Shown in pieces: positions 47,648 to 56,158 of a stretch of DNA of 64,000 bases. The number at the start of each line of letters is the position of its first letter. Position 1 is the first letter of the stretch. Under the pieces are notes generated by a model that made no database searches, was not told the origin of the DNA, and saw only the letters and a program-made list of their open reading frames with translations. Made by a program: the position numbers and the translations under genes. Source of the DNA: Rhodococcus rhodochrous (GTDB taxonomy: Bacteria; Actinomycetota; Actinomycetes; Mycobacteriales; Mycobacteriaceae); the NCBI RefSeq assembly GCF_014854695.1, contig NZ_CP027557.1:3968001-4032000 (forward strand), in the 5' to 3' direction.

Positions 47648-48736
47648 TCACCCCCGCAGTCCGCTGCCGGCGGCGTCGCGACCGCCACCACCGCGTCCCC
47701 GGAAGACGGCGGTCGTGGTGTTCGCCGGGCGTGATGCGACCGTCACGCGTTCACGCACCGGAACAGCTTCGGGCGCACTCGCTTCGGACGCGATCGGTTC
47801 GGACACCGCGGTTGCCGGTGCCGCACCGCCGAGCCGGGTCTTCGCGAGGTCGACGTCGCCGGTGTACTTGAGCAGCGTCGCCAACAGCACGTCGCGCATG
47901 CCGCCCAGCGAATCGGGGTCGTCGGCGTCGTGCCCCATCACCGTCGCCGCACGCGCGGCGTCGATGACCTCCGAGATCGAGGGCCTCTTGCGCAGCGGCA
48001 GGTCGCGCAGGCTCCGGGACAGGTCGACGATCTGGTGGGCCGTTCCGGGGCGCACGTCCGGCACCCGCGCGGTGACGATCTCGCGTTCACGCTCGGGTGT
48101 CGGGTATCCGACGTGGTAGTGCAGGCAGCGACGCTTGAGCGCGGGCGACAACTCGCGAGTGTCGTTGGAGGTCAGGATCACCCACGGTGTGGACCGGGCC
48201 GTGAACGTGCCGACCTCGGGGATCGTCACCTGCCGTTCGGCGAGCACCTCGAGCAACAGCGCCTCCATGGACTCCTCGGTGCGGTCCACCTCGTCGACGA
48301 GCAGGACCACCGGCTCCTCCGAGAGCACGGCCTCGAGCAGCGGACGGACCGACAGGAAGGTCTCCGAGTACAGCCCGAAGTCCTGCTGCGCGAGAAACGT
48401 CGACGCGTCCGCGAGGTCGGCGTGACCGGCGAGCAGTTCGCCGATGCGGTCGCGCAGCATCTGCACGTGCAGCAGCTGTTTGGCGTAGTCCCACTCGTAG
48501 AGGGCGCGGCTGTCGTCGAGCCCTTCGTAGCACTGCAGTCGAACCAGTTTCCGGTCGCCGACCGCGGCGAGTGCCTTGGCCAGTTCGGTCTTGCCGACCC
48601 CGGCGGGGCCTTCGAGCAGCAGGGGCCGCTCGAGTGCGGTGGCGAGGTGCACGACGGTCGCGAACTCGTCGTCGGCGATGTAGTCGTGCCGGCGCAGCGC
48701 ATCCTTCAACTCGGCGCCCGAGGCGAACGGGGTCAT
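47648..48736 (-). CDS. MoxR-family AAA+ ATPase
   Basis: This 362-residue AAA+ protein has Walker A GPAGVGKTELAKAL near residue 43, Walker B VVLLVDEVDRTEE near 140, sensor 1 ILTSNDTRELSPALKRRC near 185 and a C-terminal lid. A basic, Gly-rich tail (GRGGGGRDAAGSG) ends the protein. ATG 48736 follows GGAG by 7 bases. It lies 80 bases after the methanol dehydrogenase gene and is followed immediately by a VWA gene. MoxR proteins were first met in methanol oxidation loci and work with VWA partners in complex assembly, which makes a maturation role for the dehydrogenase plausible. Confidence 0.92.
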   Translation of the reverse strand: MTPFASGAELKDALRRHDYIADDEFATVVHLATALERPLLLEGPAGVGKTELAKALAAVGDRKLVRLQCYEGLDDSRALYEWDYAKQLLHVQMLRDRIGELLAGHADLADASTFLAQQDFGLYSETFLSVRPLLEAVLSEEPVVLLVDEVDRTEESMEALLLEVLAERQVTIPEVGTFTARSTPWVILTSNDTRELSPALKRRCLHYHVGYPTPEREREIVTARVPDVRPGTAHQIVDLSRSLRDLPLRKRPSISEVIDAARAATVMGHDADDPDSLGGMRDVLLATLLKYTGDVDLAKTRLGGAAPATAVSEPIASEASAPEAVPVRERVTVASRPANTTTAVFRGRGGGGRDAAGSGLRG

Positions 48737-48816
48737 CCGGGGTCTCCTTCTGTGGCGTGGTCGCAGCGGAGCAGGGCGCTCCCGGGGCGCAGGGGACGCC
48801 CCGGGAGCGCGGGTTC

Positions 48817-50088
48817 TCAGTAGGACCGGTTGATGCAGTGGTCGACGACCGGGATCATCGAGTCGACGGTGACCTCGCGGGGATTGCCCGGGGTGCACCA
48901 GTCGTCCTGGATGTGCTCGGAGATGGCGCGCACGGTCTTCTCGTCGCCGCGGATCGTGTCTCCGCGACCCGCGTACTTCTTGGTGTTCATCTGGTTCTTC
49001 TCGTACGAGTCGGTGCGCACCTGACCGAAGTTGTCGGGGATGCCGACGTCCTTCGCGAGACGGATCGCCGCTTCGACCGCCGCGTCGGCGGCCTGGACGG
49101 TGGTCATGTTGCGGGTGTCCACGCCCATCGCGGTGGCGATGCGGGCGTAGTGCTCGTAGCGGGAGGGCAGGTTGTACTCCCACACGCGCGGCAGGGCGAT
49201 GGCGTTGTTGAGGCCGTGGTGGCTGTCGAAGAAGGCCGAGACGGCGTGCGAGATGGAGTGCACGATGCCGAGGCCGCCGGAGTTGAAGGCCTGCGCGGCG
49301 ATGTACTGGGCGTTCATCATGCCTTCGCGGGCCTTGAGGTTGCGCGGCTCGAAGACCGCTTCACGCAGGTGCTTCGCGACGAGCTCGATCGAGTACAGGG
49401 CGTTGCCGAGCGACGGGGCGAAGTCAAGCCGGGAGACGTACGGCTCGGAGCCGTGGGCGAGGACGTCGAAGCCGCAGTAGGCGGTGAAGTGCTGGGGGCA
49501 GCTGTAGTAGAGCAGCGGGTCGTCGATCGCGAGGGTGACGATCGTGGCCTCGTCGAAGCCGACCCACTTGTGTGGGTGGTCCATGTCGGAGGTGTCGGTG
49601 ATGACGTAGGCCCAGGACGTCTCGGAGCCGGTGCCGGCGGTCGTGGAGACGGCGATGTGCGGCGGATTCTCCTTGTTGGTGGACTTCGCGAAGCCCTCGA
49701 ACTCGTTGATGTTGCGGCCGTCGTGGGCGATCACGACGCGGGCGCCCTTCGCGGCGTCGTGGCTCGATCCGCCACCGACGGAGATGATCGAGTCGCACTT
49801 CTCCTTCTGGTAGAGCGCCGCGGCCTCCATAACGTTGTAGTCCTTGGGGTTGGACTCGACCTTGTCGTAGAGGACGACCTCGACGCCCTGGTACTCGATC
49901 TTGCCGATGAGCTCCTCGATGATCCCCGATCCGCGCAGGCCGGTGGTCATCAGCAGGGCGCGTTTGAAGCCGAGGTTCTTCGCCTCGACGCCGAGGATGT
50001 CGTGGGCGCCGACACCCATCAGCGCGCGGGGGAAGGGATGGAATTCCTTGATCGGGAAGTCCCAGATCTGATTGAGCTCGATTGCCAT
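48817..50088 (-). CDS. mno: NDMA-dependent methanol/alcohol dehydrogenase (nicotinoprotein, ThcE/MNO type)
   Basis: This 423-residue iron/zinc-group alcohol dehydrogenase matches Rhodococcus ThcE and mycobacterial Mno. Features are the start MAIELNQIWDFPIKEFHPFPRAL, cofactor loop ISVGGGSSHDAAKGARVVI near residue 105, STTAGTGSETSWAYVITD near 155 and the metal-binding helix HSISHAVSAFFDSHHGLNNA near 260. The NAD is bound permanently and is reoxidised by mycofactocin (or NDMA in vitro) rather than exchanged, as shown for the mycobacterial enzyme. It would oxidise methanol, ethanol and other short alcohols to aldehydes. CGAGGAG precedes the ATG at 50088. It heads an operon with moxR and a VWA gene, about 13 kb from the mycofactocin genes. 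Confidence 0.94.
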   Translation of the reverse strand: MAIELNQIWDFPIKEFHPFPRALMGVGAHDILGVEAKNLGFKRALLMTTGLRGSGIIEELIGKIEYQGVEVVLYDKVESNPKDYNVMEAAALYQKEKCDSIISVGGGSSHDAAKGARVVIAHDGRNINEFEGFAKSTNKENPPHIAVSTTAGTGSETSWAYVITDTSDMDHPHKWVGFDEATIVTLAIDDPLLYYSCPQHFTAYCGFDVLAHGSEPYVSRLDFAPSLGNALYSIELVAKHLREAVFEPRNLKAREGMMNAQYIAAQAFNSGGLGIVHSISHAVSAFFDSHHGLNNAIALPRVWEYNLPSRYEHYARIATAMGVDTRNMTTVQAADAAVEAAIRLAKDVGIPDNFGQVRTDSYEKNQMNTKKYAGRGDTIRGDEKTVRAISEHIQDDWCTPGNPREVTVDSMIPVVDHCINRSY

Positions 50089-50326
50089 GGTGTATCTCCT
50101 CGCAGAGGGGGTGGAGCGGATCGGGAGTGTGATGTGGACCTCATCCGCGATTCACCATCGACCAGAGCTGCGAGGCGTGAAAGACGTAGCGGCCGAAACC
50201 GTCCGGTCGCCGTGGGGGTCACCGTCCGTTCGGGTAGGGCACCTCCCGCTGACCGGGTGGGCGCCGCACCCGCCCGAGCAGTGCCGGTACCGTTTTCCTC
50301 ATCCCATGCGCGCTGGTAACCTTAAT

Positions 50327-50340
50327 TAGAACACGTTCTA
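50327..50340. promoter_or_regulatory. KstR-type operator upstream of kshB
   Basis: TAGAACACGTTCTA fits the KstR consensus TnnAACnnGTTnnA at every fixed position. It lies 48 bases before the kshB start. KstR represses cholesterol catabolism genes in mycobacteria and rhodococci until a steroid-CoA ligand appears. The 300-base gap around it (50089-50388) also holds the promoter of the divergent methanol dehydrogenase gene. Confidence 0.8.
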
Positions 50341-50388
50341 GATTCGGTCGTGCGCGGCCATCTTTGCAGGAGAGGACGAGACCCACCC

Positions 50389-51444
50389 ATGACGACTGTC
50401 GAGGTGCCCCACGGCTCACGCTCGGTGATCCTCACCGTGTCCGCCGTCGTCGAGGAGACCGCCGACACGCGGTCGATCGTGTTCGCCGTCCCGGACGAGC
50501 TGCGCGACAAATTCGCCTACCGGCCGGGCCAGTTCCTCACCCTGCGCATCCCGAGCGACCGGACGGGCTCCGTGGCCCGCTGCTACTCGCTCGCGAGCTC
50601 CCCGTTCACCGACGACGCCCCCAAGGTCACCGTCAAGCGCACCGCCGACGGTTACGGATCCAACTGGCTGTGCGACAACATCGCGGCCGGACAGACCATC
50701 GAGGTGCTGCCGCCCGCGGGTGTCTTCACCCCGAAGTCGCTCGACCACGACTTCCTGCTGTTCGGCGCCGGCAGCGGCATCACCCCGGTGATCTCGATCC
50801 TCAAGTCCGCGCTCACCCAGGGCGGCGGCAAGGTGGTGCTGGTCTACGCCAACCGCGACGAGAAGTCCGTCATCTTCGCCGAGGAGCTGCGGGCTCTCGC
50901 GGAGAAGTACCCGACGCGCCTGACCGTCGTGCACTGGCTCGAGTCCGTCCAGGGTCTGCCCACCGCCGACCAGCTCGCTGCGATCGCAACGCCCTACGAG
51001 TCGTACGAGGCGTTCATGTGCGGTCCCGGACCGTTCATGGACACGGTCCACCAGGCACTGAACATCGTGGGCATGCCCCGCGCCCGCGTGCACGCCGAGG
51101 TCTTCAACTCGCTGTCGGGCGACCCGTTCGCCGACCAGGCGCCGGTCGAGGTCAGTGACGAGGACGCCGCCGACGCCGCGACCGTCGAGGTCGAGCTCGA
51201 CGGCGAGGTCCACAAGCTGTCGTGGCCGCGCAAGCAGACCCTCGTCGACATCATGCTCGCGAAGGGCATCGACGTGCCGTATTCGTGCCAGGAGGGCGAA
51301 TGCGGATCGTGCGCGTGCACCGTGCTCGAGGGCAAGGTCGAGATGGAGAACTGCGACGTGCTCGACCCCGAGGACATCGAGGCGGGCTACATCCTCGGTT
51401 GCCAGGCGCGGCCGGTGACCGACCACCTCAAGATCGAGTTCTGA
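50389..51444 (+). CDS. kshB: KshB, reductase of 3-ketosteroid 9-alpha-hydroxylase
   Basis: This 351-residue flavoprotein passes electrons from NADH to the Rieske oxygenase KshA, which opens the steroid nucleus. Domains: FAD domain (RPGQFLTLRIP; RCYSLASSPF near 65), NAD domain (GAGSGITPVISILKSAL near 125; CGPGPFMDTVHQAL near 222) and a C-terminal plant-type [2Fe-2S] ferredoxin (SCQEGECGSCACTV near 304, fourth Cys in LGCQARP). The start ATG 50389 is supported by homologue length; AGGAG lies further upstream than usual. A KstR-type box precedes it. No kshA is seen nearby, so it may serve several oxygenases. Confidence 0.92.
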   Translation: MTTVEVPHGSRSVILTVSAVVEETADTRSIVFAVPDELRDKFAYRPGQFLTLRIPSDRTGSVARCYSLASSPFTDDAPKVTVKRTADGYGSNWLCDNIAAGQTIEVLPPAGVFTPKSLDHDFLLFGAGSGITPVISILKSALTQGGGKVVLVYANRDEKSVIFAEELRALAEKYPTRLTVVHWLESVQGLPTADQLAAIATPYESYEAFMCGPGPFMDTVHQALNIVGMPRARVHAEVFNSLSGDPFADQAPVEVSDEDAADAATVEVELDGEVHKLSWPRKQTLVDIMLAKGIDVPYSCQEGECGSCACTVLEGKVEMENCDVLDPEDIEAGYILGCQARPVTDHLKIEF

Positions 51445-51496
51445 TCCGGCGGACTCACGCCCCGCTGCTCACTCTCTCTGCGGAAGTGCCCGGCCC

Positions 51497-52747
51497 CTAC
51501 GAACGTGCGGGGACGGGCACTTCCCGCATCCCGGCGGAGTCGGGTTTCGGCTTGCGCACGAGCACGCCGACCCCGGCCACGAGCGCCAGCACGGCGACGA
51601 TCACGCCGTAGCCGACGGCGGTGGACATCAGGCCGAACGATCCGGCCGCCACCCCGGCGGCCATCGCGGGCACCGAGAACGCGAAGTAGCAGACGACGAA
51701 GGTCGTCGCGAAGATCCGGCCGCGCTCGTGGGGTCGGCCGAGGGAGCCGACCACGCCCATGGCCGCGACGAAGGTCGAACCCCAGCCGAAGCCGGCGACC
51801 GCGGTACCCGCGTAGTACACCGCGACCCATCCCGTGAGGAGCGCGGTGATCACCGCGGCCAGTCCCGTCGCGAGCAACACGGCCCCGAGGATCACGATGC
51901 GATGGGGGTCGCGGCGGGCCGTGGTGGTCGCCGCGACCGTTCCCGCCGTGAACAGCGTGCCGATCGCCAGACCCGCGGCGAGCCGGTTGTCGATGCCGAA
52001 CACCGAGTCGACGATCGACGGCCCCAGCGACATGTACAGCCCGCCGAGCGCCCACGCCGACATCAGACTGGGCAGGATGAGCAGATAGCGGCCCCGGACC
52101 TCACGCGGCACCGACGCGCTCGGCACCAGGCTGCGCAGGGCGTCGCGTCGCGACGGGAAACCCACCGACGGCGACGTCTCCGGTACGAAGATCAGCGCGA
52201 TCGCCAGCACGACGGCGAGAACGCCGACGACCGCATAACTCAGGACCGTCGGGAACGGCGCGAACTGTACGAGTACGCCGGCTCCCGCCGCACCGAGCGC
52301 GAGGCCGAGCGACGGCGCCGCGGTGTTGATCAGCGGACCGATGTGCCTGTTCGGCTGCATCTCGATCACGGCCGCCGCCAGCGCGCTCGTCGCCGCGCCC
52401 ACCGCGAGACCCTGCAGGATCCGCGCGACGATCAGCCACCCCACCCCCGGGGAGGCGATGAAGACCATCATGCTCGCCGCGAGCAACAGCAGGGCCGTCA
52501 CGATCACGGGTCTGCGCCCGACGTGGTCGGACAGCGACCCCACCGTCACGAGCGCCGCGAGCAGTGCGAGCACGTAGACCGCGAACACCACCGTGAGCAT
52601 CGCCGCGGAGAATCCCCACATCTGCTGGTAGACGGGGTACAGCGGTGACGGTGCCGACGACGACGCGGTGAGGGTGAACGCTCCCAGGCCGACCACGGCG
52701 AAACCGAACGAGCGGATGCGGCCGCGGGGCTGTACGGGAGCAGTCAT
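51497..52747 (-). CDS. MFS transporter, drug-efflux type
   Basis: The 416-residue protein has about 12 membrane segments. Loop 2-3 motif GSLSDHVGRRPVI (near 70) and the helix 5 region AAPSLGLALGAAGAGVLVQF are typical of MFS exporters. It starts with a short polar leader (MTAPVQPRGRIRSFGF). GGAGG lies 5 bases before ATG 52747. It converges on kshB (53 bases between stops) and lies downstream of a racemase-like gene, with a palindrome in the 162-base gap that could be its operator. No adjacent regulator gene is visible. Substrate unknown. Confidence 0.88.
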   Translation of the reverse strand: MTAPVQPRGRIRSFGFAVVGLGAFTLTASSSAPSPLYPVYQQMWGFSAAMLTVVFAVYVLALLAALVTVGSLSDHVGRRPVIVTALLLLAASMMVFIASPGVGWLIVARILQGLAVGAATSALAAAVIEMQPNRHIGPLINTAAPSLGLALGAAGAGVLVQFAPFPTVLSYAVVGVLAVVLAIALIFVPETSPSVGFPSRRDALRSLVPSASVPREVRGRYLLILPSLMSAWALGGLYMSLGPSIVDSVFGIDNRLAAGLAIGTLFTAGTVAATTTARRDPHRIVILGAVLLATGLAAVITALLTGWVAVYYAGTAVAGFGWGSTFVAAMGVVGSLGRPHERGRIFATTFVVCYFAFSVPAMAAGVAAGSFGLMSTAVGYGVIVAVLALVAGVGVLVRKPKPDSAGMREVPVPARS

Positions 52748-52857
52748 CGAACCTCCATAAGGTGATCGGCGTGTTCCACGCGGGAAACGAACGGCGTGTC
52801 CCACGCGGACACGAACGATGCGCCCCCGCGCGAATCGGTGAACACCCCTTCACCAAC

Positions 52858-52878
52858 ATACTTCGCTCGGCGAAGTAT
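52858..52878. promoter_or_regulatory. Candidate operator, 21-bp palindrome upstream of MFS gene
   Basis: Perfect 9-bp arms ATACTTCGC and GCGAAGTAT flank TCG. It lies 110 bases upstream of the MFS start and 32 bases downstream of the racemase-like stop. Between it and the MFS gene two look-alike words (CCACGCGG within short palindromes near 52775 and 52800) add a possible second site. Confidence 0.5.
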
Positions 52879-52909
52879 TCCTCCGGCCGCCCACAGGGCG
52901 CTCGGACAC

Positions 52910-53713
52910 TCAGAGGGAGGTCGCGTCCTCGACGTCCTCGTCCCGCATGTCGCCGGGCGCCGCGAGCAGGGCGCGACCGGCCGCGAAGACCGTCGCGGCC
53001 GACGGCAACTCTCCGGGCACACCGCTGCGGAAGACCTCGACACGGCCCGACCCCGAGGCGGGTCGCCCGAGCGCATCGATCCGGCGCAGCGTCTGCCGTG
53101 CGACGGCCTCGGCGCTGTCGAACAGGCGCACTCCGGCCGGCAGGTGTTCGGTGATGGTGTCGGCGACCAGCGGGTAGTGGGTGCAGCCGAGAACCACACC
53201 CTGGACGTCCCGAGGGGTGCGCTCGGCCGCGGAGGCGACCGCTGCGGCGACGGCCACCCGATCACCCGCATCGATCGCGTCGGCAAGTCCGTGACACGCC
53301 ACGCCGACGACCTCGGACCCGTTCGCGAACTGTTCGATCAGATTCGCCTGGTACCTGCTCGCGGTGGTCGCCGCGGTGGCCCAGATCGCCACCGAATCGC
53401 ACGCGGCGGCCGCGGGCTTGACGGCGGGGACCGTGCCCACCACGGGCACCGACGGACCGAGATCGGCCCGGACGTGTTCGAGGGCGGTCACCGATGCGGT
53501 GTTGCACGGGAGCACGACCACCTCGGCGCCGCGATCGACGGCGCGACGGGCGGTGGTGACGACCCGGTCGATCACCCAGTCCGGAGACTTCGGGCCCCAC
53601 GGGGCGCCGTCGGGATCCGTCGACAACATGAGGTCGAGCTCGGGACGCAACCGTCGCAGCCACGCGGACGTCGGCAAGAGCCCGAGACCCGAGTCGATGA
53701 GCGCAACGATCAC
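52910..53713 (-). CDS. Asp/Glu racemase-family protein (glutamate racemase-like)
   Basis: This 267-residue protein has both catalytic cysteine motifs of the family: LPCNTAS near residue 70 and LGCTHYPLV near 181, with an overall MurI-like length. The N-terminus IDSGLGLLP departs from the usual FDSGVGGL of housekeeping MurI, and the segment after it (WLRRLRPELDLMLSTDPDG) is also atypical. It may be a second, specialised racemase or the only MurI; this cannot be decided here. D-Glu supply for cell wall or for a D-residue-using pathway are options. ATG 53713; it follows the FAD reductase gene after 68 bases. Confidence 0.8.
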   Translation of the reverse strand: MIVALIDSGLGLLPTSAWLRRLRPELDLMLSTDPDGAPWGPKSPDWVIDRVVTTARRAVDRGAEVVVLPCNTASVTALEHVRADLGPSVPVVGTVPAVKPAAAACDSVAIWATAATTASRYQANLIEQFANGSEVVGVACHGLADAIDAGDRVAVAAAVASAAERTPRDVQGVVLGCTHYPLVADTITEHLPAGVRLFDSAEAVARQTLRRIDALGRPASGSGRVEVFRSGVPGELPSAATVFAAGRALLAAPGDMRDEDVEDATSL

Positions 53714-53781
53714 CCTACGAATCTAGCGGGTCGCGCGCGGCCGGCCCGACGGCGGTCGGTGCGGCGCGCAGCACCACTCCC

Positions 53782-54987
53782 CTAGACCGCCGCGGTGAGC
53801 AGCTCGTCGATCGGGGCGCCCGCGGCGATCTTCGCGCGCGACTTCATGACCAGCGCGGGCAGGCCGCCGCCCACAGCGCCGACGAGCCTGCCGTCGCGCT
53901 CGTAGTACGCGAGGAACTTGCGGCCGTCGTCGCGTACGACGTGCACCGTGTCGTCGGCGGTGACCGCACCGAGGCCCTGGATCTTGATGTCGTACTGGTC
54001 GCTCCAGAAGTAGGGCACCTGCGCGGCCGCCCCGGCCTCGACACCCATGATGGTCTTCGCGAGGACGGATGCCTGCTCGCCGGCGTTCGTCCAATGCTCG
54101 ATGCGCCTGCGCCCACCGGCCGGTACCTGCCAGGACGCGACGTCGCCGACCGCCCACACGTGCGGGGTGGAGGTGCGGCCCGTGCCGTCGCACACGACAC
54201 CGTTCTCGACCTCGACACCCGATCCCTCGAGCCACTCGGTGGCCGGGGTCGAACCGATGCCCAGCACCACGAGGTCGACGTCGATCTCGCTGCCGTCGCC
54301 GAGGACGGCGGAGGTGACACGTTCGTCGCCGCGGATCTCCGACAATCCGACGCCGGCACGCACGTCGACACCCTCGGCGGTGTGCAGGCGGGTGACAAGA
54401 GCACCGACCTCGGCACCGAGCACCGACGCGAGCGGAGTGGGCTGCGGTTCGACCAGCACGACCTCGACCTCGCGCGCCCGCAGGCTCGCCGCGACCTCGC
54501 ACCCGATGAAACCGGCGCCGACGACGAGGGCGCGGGCACCCGGAACGATCGCCTCGCGCAGCGCGCGGCTGTCCTCGAGCGACCGCAGGACGTGGACTCC
54601 GGCAAGATCCGGCAGACCGGGGATGCGGCGGGGCCGCAGACCCGTGGCGACGACGAGTTCGTCGTAGCCGAGTTCGGTGCCGTCGCTGAGCGTGAGGGTG
54701 CGCGACGCGGTGTCGACAGAGCGGGCCGCGGCACCGAGCATCAGTTCGATGCGGTTCTCACCGAAGAACTCGCTCGGCCGGAGGGTCGTGTCGTCGCGAT
54801 CGCCTCGCAGGACCTCCTTCGACAGGGGCGGGCGGTCGTAGGGCAGGTGCGTCTCGTCGCCGACGAGCACGAGTTCGCCCTCGTATCCGGCGCGGCGCAG
54901 CTCCTCGGCGGTACGTACCGCCGCCAGGCCGGCGCCCACGACGACGACGCGCTCCGGCGTACTCTCGGTCTCCCGCTCGTTCGACAC
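53782..54987 (-). CDS. FAD-dependent ferredoxin/rubredoxin reductase family protein
   Basis: The 401-residue protein has a two-dinucleotide-domain layout: FAD site RVVVVGAGLAAVRTAEELRRAGY at the start, LPYDRPPLSK near 48, NAD site ALVVGAGFIGCEVAASLR near 147 and the FAD C-terminal motif HVWAVGDVASW near 275. This is the BphA4/putidaredoxin reductase/ThcD group that reduces a ferredoxin for oxygenases or P450s. No ferredoxin or oxygenase lies beside it. The start is GTG 54987 or ATG 55023 (12 residues more); both are near AAGGATGGG. A role as a general electron supplier is likely but not shown. Confidence 0.88.
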   Translation of the reverse strand: MSNERETESTPERVVVVGAGLAAVRTAEELRRAGYEGELVLVGDETHLPYDRPPLSKEVLRGDRDDTTLRPSEFFGENRIELMLGAAARSVDTASRTLTLSDGTELGYDELVVATGLRPRRIPGLPDLAGVHVLRSLEDSRALREAIVPGARALVVGAGFIGCEVAASLRAREVEVVLVEPQPTPLASVLGAEVGALVTRLHTAEGVDVRAGVGLSEIRGDERVTSAVLGDGSEIDVDLVVLGIGSTPATEWLEGSGVEVENGVVCDGTGRTSTPHVWAVGDVASWQVPAGGRRRIEHWTNAGEQASVLAKTIMGVEAGAAAQVPYFWSDQYDIKIQGLGAVTADDTVHVVRDDGRKFLAYYERDGRLVGAVGGGLPALVMKSRAKIAAGAPIDELLTAAV

Positions 54988-55197
54988 CCTCGGCCCATCC
55001 TTCGCTTCGTCTGTGACACGCATGCGCGTGCCGCGCGGTAGTGATGCATCCCACCCTGCGTCCCACGTTCTTACCAAACGGCGACGGCGGGCGACAGACC
55101 TACGTCGGCCGTTAGAGTTCGAGGCACCGTGAGGACAATGGGATCCAGCACAGGATCGAGCACGGACCACGACCGGTACACCTACCTGGGAGCCCTC

Positions 55198-55659
55198 ATG
55201 ACCAGCGACAGCGGCGCAGGTATCAGCCGCATACAGTTCGGCGCCGGAACCTCCACCGGACCCGCCGACCCGCAGGGCCGCACGATCATCGCGGACGCGG
55301 TGGTGGCCAAGATCGCGGGGCTCGCGACCCGCGAGATCAGCGGCGTCATCGAGGTGGGCGCCGGCACCGCCCGCGTCGTGGGCGCACTGCGCGACCGCAT
55401 CCCCGGTGCGCGCATCAACCACGGACAGGGTGTCGCCGTCGAGGTCGGTGAGCGTCAGGCCGCGATCGACATCGGCATCGTCGCCGAATACGGCGTTGCG
55501 CTGCACGAACTCGCCGTCGCCATCCGGCACAACGTCATCGCCGCGGTCGAGCGCATGACGGGACTCGAGGTCACCGAGGTCAACATCACGGTCTTCGATG
55601 TCATGCTCCACGAAGAGGCCGCGGCCCTCACCGACGACGCCAAACCCCGCGTGCAGTGA
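55198..55659 (+). CDS. Asp23/Gls24-family envelope stress protein 1
   Basis: This 153-residue protein carries an Asp23 domain from about residue 28: RTIIADAVVAKIAGLATREISGV, then HGQGVAVEVGERQAAIDIGIVAEYG and a C-terminal helix-strand VERMTGLEVTEVNITVFDV. Asp23 proteins form membrane-tethered layers linked to cell-wall stress in Gram-positive bacteria. ATG 55198 follows GGGAG by 5 bases. It is the first of five genes that overlap stop-to-start (GTGA junctions), so all are probably made together. No membrane segment of its own. Confidence 0.88.
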   Translation: MTSDSGAGISRIQFGAGTSTGPADPQGRTIIADAVVAKIAGLATREISGVIEVGAGTARVVGALRDRIPGARINHGQGVAVEVGERQAAIDIGIVAEYGVALHELAVAIRHNVIAAVERMTGLEVTEVNITVFDVMLHEEAAALTDDAKPRVQ

Positions 55660-55967
55660 ACCCCGGATCCGCAGCGCAGGCGAACGCGGCCGACCTGGTC
55701 GCGGACGCCGCGCTGTCCGTTCCCGGCGTCGTGGGTCTGCACCGCGGCGCATTCGGGGAGGTCGCCACGTATCTGCCCGGCCGACGGGTCGAAGGTGTGC
55801 GGCTGACCGATCAGCTGTGCGCCGTGCACATCGTCGTGCGGATCCCCGCCGATCTCCCGGCCGTCGCCGACGCCGTCCGCGTCCGGGTGTCCCCGCTGGT
55901 GGACGTGCCCGTCCAGGTGACGATCGAAGACGTCCACGCCGGTGAACGAGAAGGAGCCCCATCGTGA
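55656..55967 (+). CDS. Short Asp23-like protein
   Basis: The 103-residue product looks like a reduced Asp23 domain (NAADLVADAALSVPGVVGLHRG, LCAVHIVVRIPADLP, VQVTIEDVHAGE). The GTG start overlaps the stop of the preceding gene, and its own stop overlaps the next start. The compact form lacks the usual flanks and might be a partner subunit that pairs with the longer Asp23 proteins of the cluster. Function unknown. Confidence 0.8.
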   Translation: MNPGSAAQANAADLVADAALSVPGVVGLHRGAFGEVATYLPGRRVEGVRLTDQLCAVHIVVRIPADLPAVADAVRVRVSPLVDVPVQVTIEDVHAGEREGAPS

Positions 55968-56158
55968 ACCACACACCCGTCAGCAACACCGTCGTCGGAC
56001 TCCTCGCGGGGCTGCTCCTGGCCCTCGCCGGCATCATCGGCGGGTTCAGCGGTCTGCTGTTCGCCGTGCTGCTCGGCGCGCTCGGTGCCGCGATCGGCGC
56101 CCATCGCGACGGCCACCTCGACCTCGGCGCCCTGCTGAGGAGTCGGGGCCGTGGCTGA
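55964..56158 (+). CDS. Small two-helix membrane protein of the Asp23 cluster
   Basis: The 64-residue protein has two adjacent hydrophobic segments (about 9-28 and 30-46) followed by a charged tail (HRDGHLDLGALLRSRGRG). It resembles the small DUF2273-type membrane proteins that accompany Asp23. GTG start overlaps the preceding stop; AAGGAG lies 10 bases upstream. It probably helps anchor the Asp23 proteins to the membrane. Confidence 0.78.
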   Translation: MNHTPVSNTVVGLLAGLLLALAGIIGGFSGLLFAVLLGALGAAIGAHRDGHLDLGALLRSRGRG

